Below, in pieces: positions 1 to 7,539 of a DNA stretch of 13,329 nucleotides. A program made the position numbers and the translations under genes. The DNA comes from Hydnum rufescens UP504 (Eukaryota > Basidiomycota > Agaricomycetes > Cantharellales > Hydnaceae), in NCBI GenBank assembly GCA_014904985.1, contig MU129235.1:28685-42013 (forward strand), written 5' to 3'. Every line of letters starts with the position of its first letter. The first letter of the stretch is position 1. Below the pieces are notes generated by a model, which ran no database searches, was not told where the DNA came from, and saw nothing but the letters and a program-made list of their open reading frames with translations.

Positions 1-78
1 CTAATACTTGTGAAGTCAGATTTCTCCTTTTCTACTGTAGAACTTAGTCTAGTGTGGCTAAGGTGATCTGAATGTGTT

Positions 79-223
79 GAAGAAAAGGGGGATTGCTAGT
101 TGAGCTACCTCAGATTTCTTCTGGGTGTGTGAAGAATAGAGAGACTGCTGGGGCTACCTCTGAATTTCTTCTGGGTGAAGAATAGAGAGATTGCTGGGGG
201 CTACCTCTGAATTTCTTTTCATT
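79..223. repeat. Short tandem repeat, three degenerate copies
   Basis: Three consecutive copies of a unit of about 46-52 bp begin with GAAGAA at 79, 131 and 177. Each contains the shared cores ATTGCTGG or ACTGCTGG, GCTACCTC and ATTTCTTCTGGG. The second and third copies are nearly identical and the first is more diverged. No reading frame is maintained through them. This is a local minisatellite with no assigned function. Confidence 0.8.
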
Positions 224-315
224 CTACTAAGATTCCCCTCCTTTTATGCCTGTCAGAGAGCCCATATTATGAAGCATTCCCCTGTCTAGTTATAGAAGGA
301 TGGGAAATGAACCTT

Positions 316-473
316 TTGTTCTATCCTAAAAATAACCTATGATATCTATGACTCATATGCCTATTGTTCCTAAATGAACTTATTGTTCTACCCTAAAAAT
401 ATCTCATGACTCACACATTCTAGAAGGTGTAGCACAGCAATGGTTCTAGAAGGGTGGAGTCCATGTTCTAGAA
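316..473. promoter_or_regulatory. Cluster of repeated promoter-like motifs
   Basis: The block TTGTTCTAYCCTAAAAATA occurs at 316-334 and again at 383-401. Each copy is followed by TGACTCA (349-355 and 407-413), the core recognised by Gcn4/AP-1-type bZIP factors. Three TTCTAGAA palindromes follow at 418-425, 444-451 and 466-473; TTCnnGAA is the core of a heat-shock element. The motifs are directly visible. That they act as a stress-responsive promoter is inference, and no start site or downstream gene is established. Confidence 0.3.
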
Positions 474-718
474 GAGCACAGCATCTCCTAATGGTGTGCT
501 ATGGTGCCTTTATGAGGTCTAATTTAGGGTTGCTATGGCCCTTAATGTTTCCCCCAATATTGACTACCATTTATGGATCAAAAGGACTCTTAAGTCCTGA
601 GGCTAGCCTTACCAGGTTACCTATATTACATGTCTAGGTCGCCTGGCTTTACTAGTGTGGGCTGCCTGGTAAGACTTAGAGCTGAAATACCTAAAAAGCA
701 TTTCTTTTCTCTTTTTCA

Positions 719-746
719 TTTTTTTTTTTTTTTTTTTTTTTTTTTT
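719..746. repeat. T28 homopolymer tract
   Basis: An uninterrupted run of 28 T follows a T/C-rich lead-in (TTTCTTTTCTCTTTTTCA). Read on the minus strand it is poly(A), which could mark the 3' end of a retroposed transcript. No flanking target duplication was identified, so a simple slippage tract is equally possible. Confidence 0.9.
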
Positions 747-1337
747 AGTATTGGAAGACCAAGCCCTCAATAGCTTAAGCCTAGCATAAATAAGTCTAGC
801 ACAGCTTATCAAGAGGAAGATCTTCAGTACACTTGGAGAGGATTTAAGGCCCTTAGTAACCTGTAACAAGTCTTACCTAAGTTCTTGATCAACTTCACAC
901 CCTTCTCACGCTTTAGCCCTATCCATCAACCTTTCAACCTTTCACCTCTTTCATCCAAACACTCCACACACACCCTCTACCCCTATATCCAGTCCTTGAT
1001 TCTTACGCCTATCTCAGTAATAAGAACCAGTTCCTTGTCATTTACTAAAGACTAAGTCTAGACTCTGTTGTTTGACTTGCTCTTGTTTTCTTCTGAACAT
1101 CGGCAGAAAACCCCTACAATATTCACCCCAATAGTGCAAAAAGAGCAGCAGATGCTGCTCTTTTTGCACTAGTTTCAATTTTAACTAACATATTATAGAT
1201 TATTCCAGGACATTGCCTGAGCCAAGACCCACCCCCTGAGCCCCCCAGACAACAATCACATTGGCCAAACAAGACTCCACCAAGCAAGAAACCACCCCAA
1301 CCACACACCTGCTGCAGTGGGCATGGTGCTTTATAAG

Positions 1338-1438
1338 GTGAGTACTTTTGTGTACCCAATGGCACAAAAAGAGCAGCAAAAGCTGCTCTTTTTGCACTGA
1401 TTTGATTTTTTTTTACTGACATATCTTTACTATCTTAG
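1338..1438 (+). other. Predicted intron 1 with internal hairpin
   Basis: GTGAGT at 1338-1343 follows TATAAG. The hairpin arms are 1361-1377 and 1382-1398. An ACTGAC branch-like motif lies at about 1415 and the TTAG acceptor ends at 1438. Length is 101 bp. The stem would form in the pre-mRNA and bring donor and acceptor closer together. Splice motifs are visible; actual splicing is inferred. Confidence 0.45.
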
Positions 1439-1570
1439 ATCATGACCTGTTTCAAGGCACCTGACAAAAACCAGCCAAATGATGAGGGTCCAACCAGCCT
1501 GGGCCCAAATGGCCATATGCCAAATGCAAATGCAATAGATGATGAGAACATGTCACTTGAGTGGTCATGT

Positions 1571-1604
1571 GAACCACACACCTGCTTTGGCAGGTGTGTG
1601 GTTC
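1571..1604 (+). repeat. Exon-end hairpin, 15-bp perfect stem
   Basis: GAACCACACACCTGC (1571-1585), loop TTTG, then GCAGGTGTGTGGTTC (1590-1604) form a perfect inverted repeat that ends 8 nt before the GTAAGT donor at 1613. A degenerate version lies at about 1301-1326 just before the first donor. A third version, CACCACACC...GGTGTGGTG, lies at about 1886 and across the MITE insertion point, before the donor at 2653. It therefore recurs at module ends. Confidence 0.75.
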
Positions 1605-1612
1605 TATATAAA

Positions 1613-1720
1613 GTAAGTAACAAGATATACCCTGACAGTGCAAAAAGAGCAGCAAGAGCAGCAAATGCTGCTCTTTTTGCACTGGTTTTAATGTTTGACT
1701 AACATTATCTTTTATTTCAG
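1613..1720 (+). other. Predicted intron 2 with internal hairpin
   Basis: GTAAGT opens at 1613-1618, the perfect 18-bp hairpin spans 1636-1684, a GACTAAC branch-like motif lies at about 1697-1703, and ATTTCAG closes at 1720. Length is 108 bp. This is the clearest of the intron predictions because donor, branch site and acceptor all fit the fungal consensus. Confidence 0.55.
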
Positions 1721-1899
1721 GTTTTACCTGAACTGCACCTGGCCAAGTGTAGCCCCACCAAACAAGAATCTGGGGATGCAGCCAAACCTCCCTATCTACC
1801 CCTCCCCCTATGCATCAACCCATGCAAATGACAACCCAGCCCACCCAGTGAACACACACCAAATGAAGATGCAGGAAACCCATGCACCACACCTGCTGT

Positions 1900-1907
1900 G
1901 GTGGGTG
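1900..1907. repeat. 8-bp target site duplication, left, MITE copy 1
   Basis: GGTGGGTG directly abuts the first base of the MITE (TATGGTTGC). The identical octamer follows the other end at 2632-2639. Confidence 0.95.
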
Positions 1908-2631
1908 TATGGTTGCTGAAGTTAGGTTACAAACCTGGAAAACCTGAGTTTGAACCTGAACCTGACCCAAGTCAGGTTCCATTGGGTCAGGTTTCATGTA
2001 ATTTTCCTCAGGTCAGGTTCAGGTTTTGGGCTCCCATGTTTTCAGGTTCAGGTTAGGTTCAGGTTTAACCCAGGTTCAAACCTGAAATCATGAGCCCCTT
2101 CAGACATGAGAAATATCTGAGCTCAACACTGATTTTAACCATAATCCAGAATGAGTCATTAATTCTGGCAAGTTCCAGAATTATGTAAGTAGGTTTTTTG
2201 GTGGAGAAATAGGTTACTTTGAAGTGAAGTTAAACATAAAACCTCATACAAAGTTTATATTGACTATACATAGACTATGTATAGTCAATATAAACTGTTC
2301 ATGAGGTTTTATGTATAACTTCACTTCAAAGTAACATATTTCTCCACCAAGGAACCTGCTTACATAATCCTGGAACTTGCCAGAATTGATGACTCATTCT
2401 GGATTATTGTTAAAATCAGTGTTGAGCTCAGATATTTCTCATGTCTGAAGGGGCTCATGATTTCAGGTTTGAACCTTGGTTAAACCTGAACCTAACCTGA
2501 ACCTAACCTAAGATAGGTTTTCTTCAGGTTAGGTTCAGGTTTCACCAATTGAGGAGATTCAGGTTTTGGTTAAGTTCAGGTTTTGCCTAAATGGGGCAAA
2601 ACCTGACCTGAACCTGACTTTGGCAACCATA
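1908..2631. mobile_element. Foldback MITE copy 1, 8-bp TSD, hAT-like
   Basis: The element is 724 bp and almost entirely one inverted repeat. The left end reads TATGGTTGCTGAAGTTAGG and the right end, reverse-complemented, reads TATGGTTGCCAAAGTCAGG. The centre is a perfect palindrome at 2253-2295. It has no coding capacity. About 25 copies of AACCTGA/AACCTAA-type heptamers crowd both outer parts, like subterminal transposase-binding repeats. Perfect 8-bp duplications GGTGGGTG flank it. Length, terminal repeats and 8-bp duplications fit a non-autonomous hAT element. KDZ and some other superfamilies also make 8-bp duplications, so the superfamily is an inference. It differs from the copy at 9032 at only about a dozen positions. 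Confidence 0.93.
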
Positions 2632-2639
2632 GGTGGGTG
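2632..2639. repeat. 8-bp target site duplication, right, MITE copy 1
   Basis: GGTGGGTG is identical to 1900-1907. Together the pair shows that the insertion was made by a transposase and has not been rearranged since. Confidence 0.95.
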
Positions 2640-2652
2640 TGGTGATTTTCAG

Positions 2653-2757
2653 GTAAGTATATTATGTCTACATGTACCATCACACAAAAGGAGCAGCTGA
2701 TGCTGCACCTTTTGCATGTTTTTTTTTTTCTTTTATGATTTATTCATCTGAACCCAG
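2653..2757 (+). other. Predicted intron 3 with internal hairpin
   Basis: GTAAGT at 2653-2658 is preceded by TTTTCAG. The hairpin arms are 2681-2697 and 2702-2718 (core CAAAAGGAGCAGC/GCTGCACCTTTTG with one mismatch). A pyrimidine tract follows and the acceptor CCCAG ends at 2757. Length is 105 bp, in line with the other two introns. Confidence 0.45.
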
Positions 2758-2877
2758 AAACCACCTCCCTGAAACCCACAAACTGCCAAGTGAAGACCCA
2801 CAATCCTGCTGACTGAAAACTTGCAACCCTGAGTGAGGCAGGGTAGATAGATATCTAGGATATGTGTATAAAACAAT

Positions 2878-2883
2878 AATAAA
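2878..2883 (+). terminator. AATAAA polyadenylation-like signal
   Basis: AATAAA lies 66 nt after the TGA that closes the module gene, at the start of an AT-rich stretch (about 2865-2945). It fits a 3' end for that gene, but AT-rich fungal DNA produces this hexamer often by chance. Confidence 0.35.
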
Positions 2884-3361
2884 TGAATTATTTATGTGTG
2901 ATATGTGGATGATAATGAAGTAAATAAATATAAATAAGTGTGCTTATTGCTGATTAGCCTGTATAGCCTGCTGACCCACTCAGGGGCATTCCTGGGCTTG
3001 CTGGGACCTATCTAATATCCCCAACCAGATATATCCATTCACAGCATTATTTGAACCCATTCCAGTTGATTCCCCCCATGACTGATCCCTTGTGATTTAC
3101 TGCTATACTTGTGGGTCTGCCTGTATAATGATATCCCATGAAGCTGCTGGCCTTAGCATGAATTTCTACATAAAATTCCACAGGAAATCTTACAGCCAGT
3201 GGAGGATGGATTACTTTACAAGGCCCAAAATTGATCTCAAACTGATCTCAAATTGATCTCAAAACCCAGCTCTTTTGGTATCAAACACACATTTGATCAC
3301 TTTTTGATATCAAACATAATACCAGCCTATCAGGCATTATACAGACATCAAAATGACATAC
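2884..3361. other. Non-coding stretch, no gene seen
   Basis: AT-rich at the left, with no open frame of note. It contains the repeats at 3231-3314 and otherwise shows nothing recognisable. It has no CpG at all. Confidence 0.6.
3231..3314. repeat. TGATCTCAAA repeats and TTTGATATCAAA palindrome
   Basis: TGATCTCAAA recurs at 3232, 3243 and 3254 with an 11-bp period. Related ATTTGATCAC and the perfect palindrome TTTGATATCAAA (3303-3314) follow. The layout resembles the subterminal repeats of the MITEs in this window, but no partner terminus or target duplication was found. Confidence 0.7.
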
Positions 3362-4649
3362 CTTTTAAGGCCCTTAAAAGTTTCTGACCAGCCTGCTTGG
3401 CAACCTGGACCTTTTCCCACTTATAGAGAGCAGAAAGCTCTTTAAAGTTGAGGCCTGGAATTAGAATATTAGTATTCACCCTAAATCACTGGTGGCACAA
3501 AATAAATTATTACCATGGCCAGGATACTCCACACTGTAAAGGCACTGCCAGATGCACCATTTGTTATTGCAGCAAAATTGACATACTTGGTACATGTATT
3601 GGAGGATGTCCTCCAGTTCAATCCCAAGTTTGTTGGCCATTTCAGTCTATTCTGCATTGTGGGATTCCATCTTTTCCTTGATGACTGCCTTATCCTTTTT
3701 AGTAATCACTCATATATGAGTAGGCTGAGTGATCTTGCCTTCCGTCCTTGCAGATTGCAGATTGGCCAGCTTTCCAATCATGGTAGGATTGAGCATCACC
3801 AGTGTACTTGGCTTGCTTTTGTTCAATTAGCTCCAGTTTGCATGCAAGCAAGGCAGCCTGCTCATTGTCATCAGCAGCCATGGAAATCACATCTTTCACA
3901 GCTTATATGTAGTCCTCATCTGTTGAGGATGTGTCGAAGGAGGGAGATGATGACTGACTACAAAACAAAGAGCTTGGTGCTGGTGAAGATGGTGGTCCCA
4001 GGGCTTGGTTCAACACTGTCCCAAATCCAGCTGAGCTGCTGATTTGTCCAAGATCTCTTTCCTTTTGGGCATTGCCTTTCAGAAGCTGAGTGGTGTAAGT
4101 AGGAGTGGGGGATGAGGATGATGGAATCTTGGCTTCATGCAACAGCTTGAGATCTGTGTCTGAATCTTCTGGTTCATCAAAATGACCATCAGAGAATTCA
4201 TCAAGGGCATCCTGGACAGCATCATTGTCTTCATCACTTGAGTTCATGGTGGATATGGGAGGGAGTGGAGGGAAGGGTGATATCTGCTGTGGCTGGGCAT
4301 CATTGTGCCTGTGAGGCCTTGTATGACAATTGAAATCAACCAGGGCATCAGGTTTCCTCAACCACAGGATGGGATGCTTTGGGCCTTTGACAGGGACAAG
4401 CTTGAATGAGTTCATTGTCATGAATGACAGATGTTCCAGTCAGAGTATGTCCCCTTCATATTCAGGTTCAGGGGAATTATTGCATGAGGCCAGGGCAATT
4501 GGCTTGGACAAGGCCTTCAGAACACTGGGGGCAGCAACATTTTCTGATGACCTTGTGTTAGGGCAACTAGCAACTGGGGGCACTGCTTTCTTGGCTTTGG
4601 GCCAACCCTTGGGCAGGGCTTCAACAGTGACCTCATTTGTCCTAGCCAT
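3362..4649 (-). pseudogene. Decayed unrecognised protein gene
   Basis: Starting from ATG at 4649-4647 (MARTNEVTVEALPKGWP), one frame runs to about 3700, roughly 316 codons with only two stops (TGA at 4442-4440, TAA at 3905-3903). That is far fewer than the 15 or so expected by chance. A one-base shift near 3700 continues it (DKAVIKEKMESHN, one TAG, then ANKLGIELEDILQYM) to a GTATGT donor at 3586. A plausible second exon is 3454-3362 (FKELSALYKWEKVQVAKQ), although the junction is not in frame as it stands. The protein has a Lys/Pro-rich start, an acidic, Ser-rich middle (DEDNDAVQDALDEFSD) and a Gln/Lys helical tail (LLACKLELIEQKQAKY). No domain is recognised. Its setting suggests a transposon-associated or captured gene. 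Confidence 0.6.
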
Positions 4650-5632
4650 AGAGGGGGTTGAGTTTGAAACCCCAACCAAGCAGATATATCCCCAACACTA
4701 AGGGAAATGCATCAACATCAGTTTTGTTCCACCAGAGTTTGGCAAATCTTGCTGAAGAATCTTAAGAGAAAGAAACAGAACACTTACAGTGCCACACATG
4801 AATGGTGGAGCATGGAAATCCTCATGGGGATTATGGGCAGTAAACCAGGACATGCAGCAGATTGATGTAGATCAACAGAAATGAGGCTGACAGGTGCTGA
4901 TGTAGGGAAGTTCCAAATCAAAATCCAATTCAACATTCTGTGTTGATTGGAGTGATGAGTATGCTGCACATTGCAAACCACTGCATCAAGACAAAGGAAT
5001 GGAGGGGTGCCATGCTCTAATCTGGACAAATTTGGGTTGAGTCAAGGACCTCCACAAACTAATTCAATTCACTTCATTCAAACCACCTCATTAAGTGACA
5101 GGCTCACATTAAGCAACTCAATTTCCCCTGATAGCTATAGTAGACCCTAGTCTAGCATGCCCAAATGGGTGAAAATCATGATTTCCCCATATCTGCAAGG
5201 AAAATTTGAGGACAACTGCAAACCTCCCAGTATCAGGGGCCAGACAGGTAAGGAGCATGGATCATGTGCCCTGTATTGTGGTCCATAAACTCTCAGCTGC
5301 AGGGGGTGCTAATGGTCAATGGAAGTGGTGTGGTGGCAACTGAAGAGCCCCAGTAGATGAAGGATCACCCTCCCCACCCTCACTTGCACTCCCTGAAACA
5401 CTTCTGCACTTTGAATGACCATTTACAACACCATTATCAGGCTTGAGAGTGTCACAGTTTGGATTGGTGATCAGAAATGCTCTGTGTATTTGACACAGCT
5501 GTTAGCACACAAGAATGTGGGGAGCCAGTCTTGTGATGAGCCAAAAAGTCCAGGGAAGCATTTGAATGAGGCACCATGTAAAAGTCACTTGAATATGGTC
5601 AAGCTGTGACTGCAGCACTTTGGGGTTTGTGC

Positions 5633-6103
5633 TCATGTTGGGGGAGGTGGGGGAGTCACTATTTGTCTATTCAGTTGTATATTAGACAAAGCCATAGCCT
5701 GGAGACTGTGAGAGAACTCCCACAAACTGGCCTGGGGACATGATAGGATACTGCAATCTGGACTGTGGCATGGATAGGCTGTGCAGTTGAATGGGCCAAC
5801 TGGGATATTGTGGACATGGTTGAAAATAGTACATATATGCATTTTCATGGTCAAGAGTGATAGTTCCAAATGAAAAGTGCAACTGAAGGAGTACTCCAAA
5901 TGAGCCTCAACAGAAGAAAGCTCAAACTGAGTGACAGTAAAGACAACACAGAAGGGGCCACCACAGATACCAGCATATGATGACTGAGCAAGGAGGCGCT
6001 CAAAAAACCTAAAGTTTGAGAATGAGAATGCAATGGCAAAGCAGTGAATCTGCAGACTTTGCCATGAAGGGATGTCTGTTTTGAGACCTGGCAATCCTCT
6101 CAT
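5633..6103 (-). CDS. Hypothetical ORF, about 156 codons
   Basis: An open frame runs from ATG at 6103 (MRGLPGLKTDIPSWQ) to TGA at 5633. It is rich in Phe, Ser, His and Cys and ends in a run of prolines. No family is recognised, no introns are obvious, and no neighbouring gene explains it. In CpG-depleted DNA a frame of this length can arise by chance, so it is listed only because it is the longest uninterrupted frame between 4.7 and 7.5 kb. Confidence 0.18.
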   Translation of the reverse strand: MRGLPGLKTDIPSWQSLQIHCFAIAFSFSNFRFFERLLAQSSYAGICGGPFCVVFTVTQFELSSVEAHLEYSFSCTFHLELSLLTMKMHICTIFNHVHNIPVGPFNCTAYPCHSPDCSILSCPQASLWEFSHSLQAMALSNIQLNRQIVTPPPPPT

Positions 6104-6810
6104 AGCTGTGTGCAGTTGCAATTATCCCAAAACATTGTACAGTTCTGGGCCAGCTTGTATCTCAGGGAAGAGACCCCTGCCCCCAGAAGTTCTTGGACTG
6201 TCTGGGCATGAGATTCAAGTATCATGACATTGGAGAAATGCCCAACAAAACTACCCACTGTGCACTAAGTTCTCATTGACCAGGATAGATATAAATGGAA
6301 AATGGAGTCATATGTGCTGATCACTCAGAAACTTTGAGAAATGCAAAGAAATTTGAAGAGACACTGTGCTAATGTTGCTAATGCACATCCAAGGTTTTTA
6401 TTGACTCATAGTGAGTAAAGTGAATCAACACACCATCCCCTCCTTTTTCATTACCATGGCACTTTATGAAATCATCAATTGGCATCCTTGCCTTCATGAA
6501 TCCCTTGAATCTGGGACTCATTTTGAGGTCACCAAAAATGGAGGGCCTCTCATGATTTGTATTCATCAAGGTCAAGGATCAAAATTCACACTATGCAACT
6601 GTGAACTCCTGGCAATTTATTCTTGAGGAGTCACTGCATGTGATGCCTCTATTGACATCAACAAACATCCTGCTTTTGTGGTACACTAAGGGCTTCTCCT
6701 GAACCTCCAGCCCCTTAAATTATGAGTCCTTGCATTTAGCCTATTTGTTCAGGAACACAGGGCTCCACACACTTATTTATCCACCTAACTGCACAGCCTA
6801 TGACTGAATT

Positions 6811-7152
6811 ATGCCCCTAATCTCTTCAGCATTGTGGCCACAATCTTTTGCCATCCCTTCTACCCAAATTTTGGTGCCAGAAGATCATGGTGCAGCCTTT
6901 ATCCTGGCCCAGGCATTCTATTCAAACTTGATTATTGCTTTTTTGTTATGTATATATCACTTACTGTCCAATTTCAACCCAGGGTTCACAATTTTGGAGC
7001 ATGACATGAAATTTTGCATAATGCCTATATCTTTTTTATTACATCCCTCCTATATTTGCCTGAAAAATTATATATTCATGGTAGTGCTCTGGAGTGCTGA
7101 AATTGAGTGTCCATGCTGCTCTCACCAAGCATGCCCCAGAATGGCCTTGTGA
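6811..7152 (+). CDS. Hypothetical hydrophobic ORF, 113 codons
   Basis: The frame starts at ATG 6811 (MPLISSALWPQSFAIPS) and closes at TGA 7150-7152. It has hydrophobic segments (NLIIAFLLCIYHLL, about residues 40-53, and NYIFMVVLW, about residues 86-94) and cysteines near the end (CPCCSHQAC). The hydrophobicity may simply reflect T-rich DNA. No homologue or context is recognised. Confidence 0.18.
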   Translation: MPLISSALWPQSFAIPSTQILVPEDHGAAFILAQAFYSNLIIAFLLCIYHLLSNFNPGFTILEHDMKFCIMPISFLLHPSYICLKNYIFMVVLWSAEIECPCCSHQACPRMAL

Positions 7153-7531
7153 CTGAATTGGTTCATTTCATGAGGGCCTGTGACATGTGACTGAACCTCA
7201 AAATATGCACAGGTTTCACCCCCCATGCAGATGAATGAGCAGGCACCCATGTAGGACAGTCCATGCAGTCACTACTGAAAAATTCACCTTATCTATTCAT
7301 TTGTATAAGATAGGACAAAGACTGGTGTAAAATGGATTGCAGTGCTGTGGCACACACCCAGGTGTTGTGGCTGTGCCCTTAACACTGTGTGACCAAAGCT
7401 CATTGCCATGCCCCCATCTCAGTTTCTTGTCACTTCATGGCAGTCATGCTTACAGCCTGTATGGTACCTGGACCCAGAAGTGTCCTATTCTTACTGTAAT
7501 ATCAATATTATCTCCCATCAACCACAGTGCC

Positions 7532-7539
7532 ATCAATGA
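7532..7539. repeat. 8-bp target site duplication, left, element 3
   Basis: ATCAATGA abuts the terminus TAGTGTTGC at 7540. The right partner ATTAATGA at 8303-8310 differs by one C/T change. Confidence 0.85.

Larger units (their letters stand above)
224..1130. other. Unassigned non-coding region, possible LTR or promoter remnant
   Basis: No convincing gene is present; the only open frames are short and lack recognisable protein features. The stretch holds a duplicated promoter-like block at 316-473, a T28 tract at 719-746, and a C/T-rich segment from about 890 to 990 of the kind seen in fungal leaders. CpG is scarce (638, about 908, 1003 and 1101). The hairpin array begins abruptly after it, at about 1133. 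An old LTR is a reasonable guess, but neither termini nor a target duplication could be found. Confidence 0.35.
1133..2718 (+). repeat. Array of four hairpins with near-identical arms
   Basis: The hairpin GTGCAAAAAGAGCAGC / GCTGCTCTTTTTGCAC occurs four times. Copy 1 is 1133-1150 paired with 1153-1170 (18 bp, perfect). Copy 2 is 1361-1377 with 1382-1398, with a few mismatches at the base. Copy 3 is 1636-1653 with 1667-1684 (18 bp, perfect, 13-nt loop). Copy 4 is 2681-2697 with 2702-2718, more diverged. Spacing is 228 and 275 bp, then 1045 bp, which becomes about 313 bp once the 724-bp MITE and one target duplication are removed. Copies 2-4 lie 23-28 nt after a GTRAGT donor and 36-40 nt before a YAG acceptor, so they occupy the middle of predicted introns. 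Confidence 0.9.
1199..2812 (+). pseudogene. Unrecognised gene built from repeated exon-intron modules, broken by a MITE
   Basis: Predicted exons are 1199-1337, 1439-1612, 1721-2652 (200 nt without the MITE and one target duplication) and 2758-2812. Predicted introns are 1338-1438 (101 bp, GTGAGT...TTAG), 1613-1720 (108 bp, GTAAGT...CTAAC...TTTCAG) and 2653-2757 (105 bp, GTAAGT...CCCAG). Exon 2 is open throughout (58 codons). In the same phase exon 1 ends in TPAAVGMVLYK and exon 3 in TPAVVGVVIF, so module ends are alike. The last exon closes at TGA 2810-2812, and AATAAA follows at 2878. Exon 1 and exon 3 each have one in-frame TGA, and the MITE interrupts exon 3. Segments such as NQPNDEGPTS and HTPNEDAGNP recur loosely. 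No known family is recognised. It could instead be a repeated non-coding transcript; the coding interpretation is tentative. The 5' end is not identified. Confidence 0.35.
4650..7531. other. Long stretch without a recognisable gene
   Basis: A few isolated open frames exist (described separately at 5633-6103 and 6811-7152), but no recognisable domain, terminal repeat or RNA gene. A minus-strand frame at 6378-6566 (MNTNHERPSIFGDLKMS) is protein-like for about 60 codons but unrecognised. CpG is almost absent: the only one between 3936 and 8456 is at 5997. This fits old, heavily deaminated transposon DNA. Confidence 0.5.

Noticed and set aside
2500..2520. Telomere-like AACCTAACCTGAACCTAACC repeats in the MITEs
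   Set aside because: They are confined to the MITE ends, occur in both orientations within one element and do not match the TTAGGG unit usual in basidiomycetes; subterminal transposase motifs fit better.
1133..2718. CRISPR-like array of repeated palindromes
   Set aside because: The units are 228-315 bp apart, vary in sequence and lie between splice-type motifs; there are no short regular spacers and the context is eukaryotic.
4664..4680. TTTGAAACCCC as a tRNA T-arm
   Set aside because: No matching acceptor stem, D-arm or anticodon arm was found around it.
5152..5882. A roughly 240-codon minus-strand frame with about ten stops, all of which could come from CAA, CAG or CGA
   Set aside because: Ten stops is about the random expectation, and every stop codon can be derived from those three by a C-to-T change, so this is not evidence of coding.
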